Below, piece by piece: positions 33,384-41,965 of a stretch of 64,000 nt of DNA. Origin of the DNA: Jannaschia helgolandensis (lineage in GTDB: Bacteria; Pseudomonadota; Alphaproteobacteria; Rhodobacterales; Rhodobacteraceae); the NCBI RefSeq assembly GCF_900109285.1, contig NZ_FNZQ01000002.1, forward strand, positions 310,001-374,000. The letters run 5' to 3'. A model generated the notes under the pieces. It saw nothing but the letters and a program-made list of their open reading frames with translations, had not been told where the DNA came from and did no database searches. Each line of letters begins with the position of its first letter. The stretch's first letter is position 1. The position numbers and the translations under genes are program-made.

Positions 33384-35760
33384 GTGCCAGTGCTCCTTTT
33401 GCCATGTTTTCGCCAACGCGCTCGCCGCCTTTCGGTGCCGCCGGCCCCTGCCCCTTGGCGCGCAACAGGCGCAGTGCGTTGGCAACCACGATCAGCGATA
33501 CGCCGACATCGGCGGCGATTGCCCCCCACATAGTGGCCATGCCGAAGGCGGTTAAGCCCACGAAGGCGGCTTTGGTCGCAAGTGACAAACCTATGTTCTG
33601 GCGAATGATCCACATCGTGCGCCGCGAATGGCCCACCAGCCACGGCACTTTGCCGATATCGTCGGTCATCAACGCGATATCCGCCGTCTCAATCGCCGCA
33701 TCCGACCCCACGGCCCCCATCGCGATGGCAAAATGCGCCCGCGCCATTGCAGGGGCGTCATTCACCCCGTCACCGATCATCGCCACCATATCGTGGGTCG
33801 CGACCAGTTCCTCGATCGCCGTCACCTTGTCTTCGGGCAGAAGCTCGGCGCGCACCTCGTCGATACCAACCTCGGCGGCCACAGCACGCGCAGTGCGTTC
33901 ATTATCGCCGGTCAGCATGACAATGGTGTTCACGCCCTGCGCATGCAGCTTGGCGACAATGCCTTTGGCGTCAGGACGGATCCGGTCGCGCAGCTCGATC
34001 AGGCCCAGAAGGCCCTTGTCATCGCCGACCGCGACCAGCGTACTGCCCGCGCCCTCGATCCGGTCCACGACGTTGCGGGGCATTGCGGCGCCCATGTCCT
34101 TCTCGGTGGCAAAGCGGTCGGACCCAAGCCAGATCGCGCGGCCAGCATGCAGACCTTCGACGCCGCGCCCCGGCACGGTACGGGTGTCCTCGGCGGGCGT
34201 GGCCTTGATGCCGTCGCGTTCGGCGCGTGCCAGAATTGCGCGGGCCAGAGGATGCGACGAGCGCGCTTCGAGCGCCGCCGCCGCCGCGATCAGATCGCGC
34301 TCCGAGGTGTCGCCCAGCGGATGCAGGCTCGCCACCTCGGGTTCGCCCATGGTGATCGTTCCGGTCTTGTCCATCGCCAAGGCGGTCAGCCGCGCCGGGG
34401 CCTCGACATAGGCACCGCCCTTGATCAGCACGCCGTTGCGCGCCGACGAGGCCAGCGCCGCGACGATGGAAACCGGCGTCGAGATCACCAGCGCACAGGG
34501 GCAGGCAATAACCAGCAGCACCAGCGCATTATAGATCCAGAAGGCCCAGGCACCGCCAAAGGCAAGCGGCGGCACAAAGGCGATCAGGATCGCCAGCACC
34601 ATCACGATAGGGGTATAGATGCGGGCGAATTTGGCCACCCATTGTTCGACATCGGCACGGCGCGAATGCGCGTCGCCGACCATGCGGATGATCTTCGAAA
34701 GCACCGTGTCGCTGGCCAGTTTGGTCGCACGCACCGTCAATGTGCCTTCGCCATTGATCGTGCCGGCATAGACCTCGTCGCCCGGCTCTTTCGACACAAG
34801 CGCGCTTTCGCCGGTGATCGGGGCCTGATCGACGCCCCCCGCACCTGCGACAACTTCGCCGTCCAGCGCGATCCGGTCGCCGCCGCGCACGATGAACTTG
34901 TCGCCGACAACGACCTTTGCCGCGGGCACATCCGCCTCGGTGCCGTCATCACGGATGACCCGCGCGGTCGGAGGTGCCAGATCAAGCAGTGCCGCTACGG
35001 CGTTGCGGGCGCGCCCGACGCTCCAGCTTTCCAGATAGAGCGACAGCGAGAAGAAGAAGGCCACCGTCGCCGCCTCGAAATAGGCCCCAAGGCCGATGGC
35101 TCCGACCACCGCGATGATCATCAGAAGGTTCATGTCTGGCGACAGTCGCCGCGCCGAAGACCAGGCCTTGGGGGCCACCAGCCAGGCACCAAACACGATC
35201 GCCAGCAGAAACGACGTGATCTCGACTACGGGCATCGCCGTTGCCCCGTGATCAGAAAAAATCTGCACCGCTCCTGCCGGGCCGCTTTCCACCGCGTGAT
35301 ATAGAAAACCGCCGGCCCAGAACCCGCCCGAAAGGGCGGTAAAGAATTTCTGCCGTTTCAGATGCGCCGCGCGGTCGACCTCGGCGCGTCCTGAATCGAA
35401 GACTGAAGCGGTCATGCCGGTTTTGCCGATCAGGGCGATTATCCGGTCGTCGGGCAAGGGCGTGGCGGTGTCCAGAACTGTCATCCTGCCGTTGATCACA
35501 TCGAAGGCCAGATGCTCGGTTCCGCCGACCGCCGGTCCAAGTGCCTTGTTCAGGATCGAAACTTCTTCAGCGCAATCCAGTCCGTTGACCAGAAAGCTGC
35601 GCCCCGCCGCATCTACATTGCCGACTGGACCTATATCCCCGCACATCGCATCACTGTCCGACCCGCAGCAGGATGAATCTGCGCCATGCACGTGCTTTTG
35701 ATGATCATGCTTGTGATCTTTGTCGCGTGAATGGTCATGGTCTTGTTTGGGGGCGGCCAT
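33373..35760 (-). CDS. zntA: Zn/Cd/Pb-transporting P-type ATPase
   Basis: A 795-residue P1B-type ATPase exporting divalent metals. The N-terminus is His/Asp-rich (DHDHSRDKDHKHDHQKH) with SSCCGS, followed by a degenerate metal-binding domain containing GLDCAEEV. The membrane metal motif is CPCALVISTPVSI, typical of the Zn/Cd/Pb group. The phosphorylation site is DKTGTITMGEPE, and the hinge reads [13 protein letters not shown]. It heads a run with the zinc-ribbon and CzcD genes. A MerR-type promoter with 19-base spacer sits 35-65 bases upstream. Confidence 0.94.
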   Translation of the reverse strand: MAAPKQDHDHSRDKDHKHDHQKHVHGADSSCCGSDSDAMCGDIGPVGNVDAAGRSFLVNGLDCAEEVSILNKALGPAVGGTEHLAFDVINGRMTVLDTATPLPDDRIIALIGKTGMTASVFDSGRAEVDRAAHLKRQKFFTALSGGFWAGGFLYHAVESGPAGAVQIFSDHGATAMPVVEITSFLLAIVFGAWLVAPKAWSSARRLSPDMNLLMIIAVVGAIGLGAYFEAATVAFFFSLSLYLESWSVGRARNAVAALLDLAPPTARVIRDDGTEADVPAAKVVVGDKFIVRGGDRIALDGEVVAGAGGVDQAPITGESALVSKEPGDEVYAGTINGEGTLTVRATKLASDTVLSKIIRMVGDAHSRRADVEQWVAKFARIYTPIVMVLAILIAFVPPLAFGGAWAFWIYNALVLLVIACPCALVISTPVSIVAALASSARNGVLIKGGAYVEAPARLTALAMDKTGTITMGEPEVASLHPLGDTSERDLIAAAAALEARSSHPLARAILARAERDGIKATPAEDTRTVPGRGVEGLHAGRAIWLGSDRFATEKDMGAAMPRNVVDRIEGAGSTLVAVGDDKGLLGLIELRDRIRPDAKGIVAKLHAQGVNTIVMLTGDNERTARAVAAEVGIDEVRAELLPEDKVTAIEELVATHDMVAMIGDGVNDAPAMARAHFAIAMGAVGSDAAIETADIALMTDDIGKVPWLVGHSRRTMWIIRQNIGLSLATKAAFVGLTAFGMATMWGAIAADVGVSLIVVANALRLLRAKGQGPAAPKGGERVGENMAKGALAHGH

Positions 35761-35794
35761 AGGTTTTCTCCAGGCGAATCATAACTTCAGGCCG

Positions 35795-35825
35795 AAGATA
35801 GGAGCTACAGTTACTAGAGCTTCAA
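35795..35825 (-). promoter_or_regulatory. MerR-type promoter of zntA
   Basis: Minus strand: TTGAAG (35825-35820), a 19-base spacer starting CTCTAGTAACTGTAG, then TATCTT (35800-35795). Imperfect dyad symmetry (AGCTCTAG/CTGTAGCT) fills the spacer. This is the best MerR-type promoter in the window and drives the Zn/Cd ATPase operon. Confidence 0.8.
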
Positions 35826-35950
35826 GAGGCATGTCACACTTAATGAACCGGGTCGGTGTGAACGCTCGTCCAAGACGAAACATTGCAAGTTGCAGCCAGC
35901 GTCACCGGATGCAACGCTAGCGCCGGAGAATCGAAATTGATGAGGACGAT

Positions 35951-36232
35951 ATGTGGGTACGCAGTAAAACAGTGATGGTAATGTCATCTGTGCTTTTCAC
36001 GGCGGGTTGCGCCGCATCGGCCATCACTCCCTCTGGACGAGAAGCGGCCCGAGACGCCGAGCGGGCTGCAGCCATCGCCGCCCTGGCCGCGCCTGGACAG
36101 AACGTCGCATCTGCGCGCCTTCTGCCACAGGACAACTGCTACTGGTATGAACATACCGGACCTGTGGAAACGACATTGCTGCCGCTCGTGAACGTCGACG
36201 GACAACCTATCTGCCTTCAAAGCAAGACATGA
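35951..36232 (+). CDS. Small putative lipoprotein
   Basis: A 93-residue exported protein with a lipobox: basic start, hydrophobic VMVMSSVLF, then TAGC with the lipid-bearing Cys at about residue 20. The mature part has an Ala/Arg-rich helix (REAARDAERAAAIAALAAPG) and then QDNCYWYEHTGPVETTLLPLV and PICLQSKT, with two Cys likely to form a disulfide. GAGGACGAT precedes the ATG. I do not recognise a family. It lies between zntA and the L,D-transpeptidase, so an envelope role is plausible. Confidence 0.65.
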   Translation: MWVRSKTVMVMSSVLFTAGCAASAITPSGREAARDAERAAAIAALAAPGQNVASARLLPQDNCYWYEHTGPVETTLLPLVNVDGQPICLQSKT

Positions 36233-36284
36233 CCGATCATCCGTCGATTGAGTTAGAAGCCTTTGCGATAACCGCAGGTGCGAC

Positions 36285-36950
36285 TCAGCTTCGGGCTGTC
36301 ACGGCATCTTCAGCAGGGTAAAGGACAGCGGTCGATTCCATAGCAACAGTCGGGTAGAGATCGTTGATATGAGCCATCACCATGCGGACGCAGCCGGAAC
36401 TCGCCCGGCTGCCGATGGAGCGCGGAGACGGGGTGCCGTGGATCCGTAGATAGGTGTCTCGGTTGCCGACATACAGATAGAGAGCACGCGAACCGAGTGC
36501 ATTCTCGGGGCCAGGCTCCATCCCTTTCGCATACTTCGCATAGACTTCGGGTTCACGCTTGATCATGTTCTGCGTCGGGGTCCAGTGGGGCCACTCTACC
36601 TTACGCCGGATCTTGTAGGTGCCCGGCTCATACAAATCGCCACGGCCAATGGCGACACCGTAGCGCATGGCCGTTCCGCCCGGTTCGATGTGATAAAGAT
36701 ATCTCGCAACGGCATCGACGTGAATATCGCCCGGTGTGAGCGTGTCATTGGCTTCCACCCGCGTAGGCATGAAACGTGGATGCAAGCCCCACGGATTCGA
36801 GACAGCAGGATCATAGTTCGGAGGCGTTATCTGAGCATCCCACTCCGCCTTCTGCGCGTCACTCGGCCATGTGCTGGCAAACGCCGGGCGGGTAAGCGCA
36901 ACCGAGAACAACGCTGCGGATGTCGATATGAAATGTCTTCTTTTCAGCAT
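36285..36950 (-). CDS. L,D-transpeptidase (ErfK/YbiS/YcfS/YnhG)
   Basis: A 221-residue periplasmic enzyme that forms 3-3 peptidoglycan cross-links or attaches lipoproteins. It has a Tat-like signal (KRRHFISTSAALFSVALTRPAFA). The YkuD catalytic domain contains YLRIHGTPSPRSIGSRASSGCVRM, with the His and the nucleophilic Cys in SSGCVRM. Length fits short family members. Its promoter region carries a MerR-type element almost identical to that of zntA, so it may be induced by metal stress, which is unusual for this family. Confidence 0.92.
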   Translation of the reverse strand: MLKRRHFISTSAALFSVALTRPAFASTWPSDAQKAEWDAQITPPNYDPAVSNPWGLHPRFMPTRVEANDTLTPGDIHVDAVARYLYHIEPGGTAMRYGVAIGRGDLYEPGTYKIRRKVEWPHWTPTQNMIKREPEVYAKYAKGMEPGPENALGSRALYLYVGNRDTYLRIHGTPSPRSIGSRASSGCVRMVMAHINDLYPTVAMESTAVLYPAEDAVTARS

Positions 36951-36991
36951 GTTATTCAGGTCCCTTGAGAAAGATTTGTCCGTTCGCCTAT

Positions 36992-37022
36992 CAAATAGCT
37001 TCTATTGAAACTAGAGCTTCAA
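36992..37022 (-). promoter_or_regulatory. MerR-type promoter of the L,D-transpeptidase gene
   Basis: Minus strand: TTGAAG (37022-37017), a 19-base spacer beginning CTCTAGTTTCAATAG, then TATTTG (36997-36992), 42 bases before the ATG. The first 12 bases are identical to the zntA and PCuAC promoters. Confidence 0.68.
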
Positions 37023-37503
37023 GCGTTTGTTTCAACTGTCGCAGCTGCATGCAACCAGGAGAATGTTTCAGAGACCTTTCCGCACCAACTTCTCAATCCT
37101 TCGAGAAACATGGTCGGTCTTGCCCCCAAGCGTGCGCGCCAAAGCATCTATGCGGCGCGACGATTACCTACACCGACTTCAGTCAGAAACTATAATAACA
37201 GATTGGTGTGCGAGAAAAATGCGGGCGAACTCTTGCCGGGTCTGACGGCAAACGTTCATTCCTGTCGCTGAACGACCGGTCCAACCTGGCGATATAGTAC
37301 GCCGGGCCCATCCACAGACTTACACATTTGCCGGATCATCTTCCGCCGCGTGGTTCCTGCAGTCGGACCACAACAGACGTCCATTCCAGATTTCTTGCGC
37401 TGATCCTGTAACGGATTCGCACTGCCAACGTCCTCATAACGATCCCGCGGAAACGTGGATTTGATCGTCGTTGCGCGACCTCGCGCTTTGAGGAGAGGCC
37501 AAA
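37023..37503. other. Gene-free intergenic region
   Basis: Only short frames without conserved motifs are present. The last bases contain GAGGAGAGG, the ribosome site for the DUF5676 gene. No FNR-type palindrome or terminator was recognised here, although the following operon must have its promoter in this stretch. Confidence 0.5.
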
Positions 37504-37773
37504 ATGTCAGATACCAAATCCATCCGCATCTATCCGGTCGGCATGTCGCTGGGCATCCTGCTGGCGTTCAGCTTCGCACTCTGCGTGCTGTTCGGGCTCC
37601 TGTTTCCTTGGGCAACGATGTATCAGGCGTGGCTACCTTTGCTGCCCGGCGTAAGCTGGATCAGCTGGCCAAGCGCGCTTCTGGGCCTCGTCGAAAGCTT
37701 TGCTTACGGCTGGTACATCGCCGTGATCTTCGTGCCCGCCTGGAACTTCTTCTCAAGAAGGGCCATGGCATGA
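37504..37773 (+). CDS. DUF5676 family small membrane protein
   Basis: An 89-residue inner-membrane protein with two hydrophobic segments (MSLGILLAFSFALCVLFGLL and a second near SFAYGWYIAVIFVPAWNFF) joined by an aromatic loop, matching DUF5676. GAGGAG lies upstream of ATG 37504. Its stop overlaps the start of the DUF3141 gene (ATGA). The family is often found near metal ATPases and DUF2933 proteins; its function is unknown. Confidence 0.82.
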   Translation: MSDTKSIRIYPVGMSLGILLAFSFALCVLFGLLFPWATMYQAWLPLLPGVSWISWPSALLGLVESFAYGWYIAVIFVPAWNFFSRRAMA

Positions 37774-39524
37774 ACATCGTCACGCCGATGAAACCGCTGA
37801 TCGCCGCAAATACAGAAGCCGCTAGTGAGCGGGTTGTCAGCACGCACGCCCCACCCGATCCGCTTGCCTACGGGCGCGATCTTTGGGAACGCTCGGTGCT
37901 GTTTCTGGATACGCTGCGCCAACGGGCCGACAATATGATCGCCCATGACCGGGCGGGCATGCCGCCGTTGCTGGATTTCAAATACGAAACCCTGCTGGAT
38001 GCGCGGCAGTTCGAGCGTCCGGCCAATTACGCCCTGCTGAGGGTCACCGAAGTCGACGGAAACTGCTGGGACGATTGTGTCGATGCAGCAAAACCGCCTG
38101 TCATCGTCGTCGATCCCCGTGCGGGCCATGGGCCGGGCATCGGCGGGTTCAAACGTGACAGCGAGGTCGGCATGGCGATGGCCGAGGGGCATCCGGTCTA
38201 TTTCGTCATCTTCTTTCCGGAACCTGAACCCGATCAAACGCTGGAGGCTGTGCTGTTCGCCCTGCGCCGTTTTGTAGAAGAGGTTGCGGCGCGTCACGAT
38301 GACACGGCCCCGGTTCTCTATGGCAATTGTCAGGCTGGCTGGGCGGTCGTTCTGCTGGCGGCGCATTGTGAAGGACTAGCCGGGCCGGTCGTGCTGAACG
38401 GGTCGCCGCTGTCCTATTGGGCGGGCGAGGAAGGCGTGAACCCGATGCGCATCTCTGGCGGCTTGCTGGGCGGTGCGTGGCTGGCCCACCTGACCGCCGA
38501 TCTGGGCGACGGGCGCTTTGACGGGGCCTGGCTGGCGCAGAATTTCGAAAGCCTAAAACCAGAAAAAGCGATCTGGGAAAAATACGCAAATCTGCTGGAA
38601 AACGTGGATACCGAGCGCGACCGCTTTCTCGAGTTCGAACGGTGGTGGAACGGGTTCTACACTCTCAGCCGCCCGGAAATTCTGTCAATCACCCAGAACC
38701 TGTTCATTGGCAACCGGCTGGAAAGCGGCGAGATGCCGATCGGCGATCATTGCGTGGCCGATCTGCGCAAGATCAAAAGCCCGGTGATCGTCTTCGCCTC
38801 CTACGGCGACAATATAACGCCGCCCGCGCAGGCCCTGGGATGGATCCCGGTGGTCTACAAGGACACCGCCGACCTCAAGGCGGCGGGACAGCGCATCGTC
38901 TATCTGACAAACGATCATGTTGGACATCTGGGCATCTTCGTATCGGCCTCGGTGGCAAAGCTTGAACACCGCGCCATTCTGGAAAGCCTGGGCAGGATCG
39001 AAAAGCTGAAGCCCGGTCTCTACGAAATGAAAATCGACAATCCGTCAGGCGATCCCGACTGCCACGCGCCACACTACAAAGTGCGGTTCGAGCCGCGCAA
39101 AATAAGTGACCTTGACGCCTATGCGCCGGACAGGGGTTTCGATGCTGCGCGGCGCGCGTCGGAAATCAACGAGGCATTCTATGCGACATTCGTCAGCCCC
39201 TGGGTGCAGCTGATGACAACCCCGGCCAGCGCCGAGATGATGAAATGGATGCACCCCATGCGCACAAGCCGCCTGATGTTTTCCGAACGGTTCAATCCGT
39301 GGATGCGTCTGGTCCGACAGGCCGCGGACAACATTTCCGGGACGCGCGAACCGCTCGACCCGAACGATCCGATGATCCTGCGGGAGCGGGCGGCCATCAA
39401 GGCAATCGGCAAGGCCATCGAACGGGCGCGCATCGACCGCGACGCCAAGTACGAACGCGCTTTCAAAACGCTCTATGGCGGCGAAACGTCTGACATCGAA
39501 AATGATCCCCACATGCCCGTCTGA
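37770..39524 (+). CDS. DUF3141 protein, PhaC-like alpha/beta hydrolase
   Basis: A 584-residue cytoplasmic protein of the DUF3141 family. It resembles polyhydroxyalkanoate synthases: the nucleophile elbow is GNCQAG with Cys187, the acid is Asp347 (ASYGDNITPP) and the base His386 (DHVGHLGIF), giving a Cys-Asp-His triad as in PhaC. The N-terminal about 100 residues and the C-terminal about 180 residues are family-specific helices. The start overlaps the DUF5676 stop; the extension upstream to 37455 only covers that gene in another frame. It is followed by acetate kinase, phosphotransacetylase and FabI, so an acyl-thioester or polyester reaction is likely. True PHA synthesis is unproven. Confidence 0.87.
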   Translation: MNIVTPMKPLIAANTEAASERVVSTHAPPDPLAYGRDLWERSVLFLDTLRQRADNMIAHDRAGMPPLLDFKYETLLDARQFERPANYALLRVTEVDGNCWDDCVDAAKPPVIVVDPRAGHGPGIGGFKRDSEVGMAMAEGHPVYFVIFFPEPEPDQTLEAVLFALRRFVEEVAARHDDTAPVLYGNCQAGWAVVLLAAHCEGLAGPVVLNGSPLSYWAGEEGVNPMRISGGLLGGAWLAHLTADLGDGRFDGAWLAQNFESLKPEKAIWEKYANLLENVDTERDRFLEFERWWNGFYTLSRPEILSITQNLFIGNRLESGEMPIGDHCVADLRKIKSPVIVFASYGDNITPPAQALGWIPVVYKDTADLKAAGQRIVYLTNDHVGHLGIFVSASVAKLEHRAILESLGRIEKLKPGLYEMKIDNPSGDPDCHAPHYKVRFEPRKISDLDAYAPDRGFDAARRASEINEAFYATFVSPWVQLMTTPASAEMMKWMHPMRTSRLMFSERFNPWMRLVRQAADNISGTREPLDPNDPMILRERAAIKAIGKAIERARIDRDAKYERAFKTLYGGETSDIENDPHMPV

Positions 39525-39542
39525 TCGGGGAGGAGACTGCAA

Positions 39543-39728
39543 ATGCAATGGGTTGCCGAAAATTGGCTGCTGCTGGCCGTGGGCGGCGGAATGATCGCCA
39601 TGCATCTTTTTGGCCACGGCCATGGGCACAAGGGCGGGGACAAATCCACACATCCTGGCCCGACCGAAAAGTCAGAAGCATCTGGCATGGAAAAAACTGA
39701 CCAATCGGATGAAAGAAGGCATCAATGA
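39543..39728 (+). CDS. DUF2933 family small membrane protein
   Basis: A 61-residue protein: one N-terminal hydrophobic helix (WLLLAVGGGMIAMHLF) followed by the His/Gly motif GHGHGHKGGDK and a charged tail. This fits DUF2933, a small protein often beside copper or other metal transporters. GGGGAGGAG precedes ATG 39543 and the stop forms an ATGA with acetate kinase, so it is a real member of the operon. The His cluster may bind metal. Confidence 0.8.
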   Translation: MQWVAENWLLLAVGGGMIAMHLFGHGHGHKGGDKSTHPGPTEKSEASGMEKTDQSDERRHQ

Positions 39729-40933
39729 CTGAACAAGTCATCCTGACCCTCAATGCGGGATCTTCGTCACTCAAATTCGCGCTGTTCACTGCGGCCAGCC
39801 AGCCAAAACGGCTCTGGTCGGGGGCGATCGACCGGATCGGGATGCCCAATACCCATTACCAGCTCAGCGATGCGCGCCATACCGTCGTCGTCGATGAACC
39901 GGGCCATCTGGGTGACCACGATATGGCGCTCACCCGGTTGCTAGGCGCCATCGAAAGTCTGCCGGGGGGGCTGGACCTGGTGGCCGTCGGCCACCGGGTC
40001 GTGCATGGCGGGCCGGACTGCGACTGCCCAAAGCGCGTCACGCCGGCCCTTCTGGCCCGGTTGCGTCGGCTGACTCCGCTTGCCCCGCTGCATATGCCAC
40101 CCAATCTGGCGGGAATCGATGCGGTTCGCAAAACCCGTCCCGACCTGCTGCAGGTGACCTGTTTCGATACCTCCTTTCACCACGATCTGCCCCATCTGGC
40201 CCGGATGACGCCCCTGCCCCGCGCCTATGCCGATGACGGCATCCGGCGTTACGGCTTTCATGGTCTGTCCTATGAATACATCACGGAGACCCTTCGTCAG
40301 GACGGCGTGGATACCGATGCAGAACGCATTATCATCGCCCATCTGGGCAATGGCGCGTCGATGGCCGCGCTCCGGGGTGGTGAACCTGTCGAGACCAGCA
40401 TGGGGTTCTCTACACTTGCCGGTCTGCCGATGGGCACGCGCACCGGTGACCTTGATCCCGGTATAATCCTTTTCCTCATGCAGGAAAAAGGCATGTCAGT
40501 CGATGACATCGCCGATCTGCTTTATCATCAGAGCGGGCTTCTCGGGGTTTCGGGTCTGAGCCGCAACATGCAGGATCTTCTGAGCAGCCATGAAGCCCCG
40601 GCAGCGGAAGCCGTCGACTATTTCTGTTATCAGGCCAAGCTCCAGCTGGCGCGACTGACCGGTGCGCTTGGCGGGCTCAACCGTCTCGTGTTCACCGGCG
40701 GTATCGGCGAGAACTCGGCCGAGATACGCGGACGTATCTGCGCCGGTCTTGGCTATCTCGGGATCGAGGTGGAAAGCGGCGCGAACAAGGCGGGCCAGAC
40801 GGTGATCTCGAAATCGGGAGCGCGCGTGATCGTCGAAGCGCGCGCGACGGACGAAGAAAAGATGATCGCCCGGCATGTCGCGGCGCAACTGGCCTTCCAT
40901 CCGGTGTCACATCGAACCGGCACGGAGGGTTGA
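39725..40933 (+). CDS. ackA: Acetate kinase
   Basis: A 402-residue ASKHA-fold kinase that interconverts acetate (or propionate) plus ATP and acetyl phosphate. Motifs are NAGSSSLKFALF, the family VGHRVVHGG, CFDTSFHHDLP, YGFHGLSYEYI with a substrate-site His, and LGNGASMAALRGG, then ETSMGFSTLAGLPMGTRTGD. The C-terminal FTGGIGENSAEIR is intact. It overlaps DUF2933 and is three bases from the phosphotransacetylase gene. With that partner it can make ATP from acetyl-CoA under low oxygen or activate acetate. Confidence 0.95.
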   Translation: MTEQVILTLNAGSSSLKFALFTAASQPKRLWSGAIDRIGMPNTHYQLSDARHTVVVDEPGHLGDHDMALTRLLGAIESLPGGLDLVAVGHRVVHGGPDCDCPKRVTPALLARLRRLTPLAPLHMPPNLAGIDAVRKTRPDLLQVTCFDTSFHHDLPHLARMTPLPRAYADDGIRRYGFHGLSYEYITETLRQDGVDTDAERIIIAHLGNGASMAALRGGEPVETSMGFSTLAGLPMGTRTGDLDPGIILFLMQEKGMSVDDIADLLYHQSGLLGVSGLSRNMQDLLSSHEAPAAEAVDYFCYQAKLQLARLTGALGGLNRLVFTGGIGENSAEIRGRICAGLGYLGIEVESGANKAGQTVISKSGARVIVEARATDEEKMIARHVAAQLAFHPVSHRTGTEG

Positions 40934-40936
40934 TCC

Positions 40937-41965
40937 ATGACCGTGCACCCTGAAAAACTGCAACATCTGATCGACAGGGCAATCGGTCAGGAACCCGTGC
41001 GCGTCGCTGTCGTCGATGCCGCGCAATCCGTGGTTCTGGAAACCCTGCGGGACGCCACGCGTGCCGGTCTCGCCGAACCGCGGCTGATTGGCGACCCTGA
41101 GGCGACGCTGCGCCTGTGTCGCGCCCTGGACTGGACCCCTGATCCCGACTGGTTCATCGCCGCCCGGTCGGATGCCGAAGCCGCAGTGATCGGAGTGAAG
41201 CTGGTGCGCAGCGGCGATGCCGATCTTCTGATGAAGGGCAACATTCACACCGATATCCTGATGCGGGCCGTTCTGGACGGCGCGACCGGACTACGTTTGC
41301 CTGATCGTCGGTGCAGTCACGTCTTCGTGGTCGATATTCCAGAGCATGACCGGCTGATCGGGATTACCGATGCGGCCATCAATATTACCCCCGATCTCGC
41401 CGCCAAGGGCGAGATTTGCCAGAATGCCGTCGATCTGTTTCACATGCTCGGTGTGGCCGAACCGCGCGTCGCGGTCCTTTCGGCGGTCGAGACGGTGACA
41501 GCCAGCATCGCCTCGACGCTCGATGCGGCCTGCCTGACGCTGATGGGGCGGCGCGGTCAGATCACCGGCGCATATTTCGACGGGCCGCTGGCCTTCGACA
41601 ACGCAATTTCGCAACGCGCCGCCGCCGAGAAAGGCATTCTGTCGGAGGTGGCAGGCCAGGCCGACATCCTGCTGGTGCCAGATCTGGTGTCGGGCAACAT
41701 TCTTGCCAAGGCGCTGGAATATCTCGGCGGCGCAGTCGCAGCCGGTGTCGCCTTGGGCCTTTCGGCCCCAGTGGTGCTGACGTCGCGCGCCGATCCCGCC
41801 CCTGCGCGGATGGCGTCGCTGGCGATTGCGGCGCTGATGTTGCGTCACAGCAAGGTGCAGAAGATGCCGCGCCCGTCAGCAGAGACAAGCGTCGCCGCCG
41901 CCCCCCAACACAATCCTGCCTGTTGCGCGCCCGGCCTGACAGCAAACCAAGCAAAGTTGGCATGA
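40937..41965 (+). CDS. Phosphate acetyl/butyryltransferase
   Basis: A 342-residue enzyme of the PTA/PTB family that exchanges CoA and phosphate on short acyl groups. Landmarks are LLMKGNIHTDILMRAVL, HVFVVDIPEHDRLIGITDAAINI, GPLAFDNAISQRAAAEKG and LLVPDLVSGNILAKALEYLGGA. It matches the domain found alone or fused to MaoC-type hydratases; here the hydratase part is absent. The C-terminal about 30 residues (HNPACCAPGLTANQAKLA) are extra, with a Cys pair. Whether it prefers acetyl- or butyryl-CoA cannot be read. It overlaps fabI by four bases. Confidence 0.92.
   Translation: MTVHPEKLQHLIDRAIGQEPVRVAVVDAAQSVVLETLRDATRAGLAEPRLIGDPEATLRLCRALDWTPDPDWFIAARSDAEAAVIGVKLVRSGDADLLMKGNIHTDILMRAVLDGATGLRLPDRRCSHVFVVDIPEHDRLIGITDAAINITPDLAAKGEICQNAVDLFHMLGVAEPRVAVLSAVETVTASIASTLDAACLTLMGRRGQITGAYFDGPLAFDNAISQRAAAEKGILSEVAGQADILLVPDLVSGNILAKALEYLGGAVAAGVALGLSAPVVLTSRADPAPARMASLAIAALMLRHSKVQKMPRPSAETSVAAAPQHNPACCAPGLTANQAKLA

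Noticed and set aside
32229-33533. 434-residue frame opposite the CzcD and zinc-ribbon genes
   Set aside because: Covers two well-supported minus-strand genes; Gln/Arg/His-rich low-quality translation.
33628-35304. 558-residue frame opposite zntA
   Set aside because: zntA has all P-type ATPase motifs; the opposite frame has none.
37455-37769. N-terminal extension of the DUF3141 protein
   Set aside because: The extension lies over the DUF5676 gene in another frame; the ATG at 37770 overlaps its stop in the usual operon manner.
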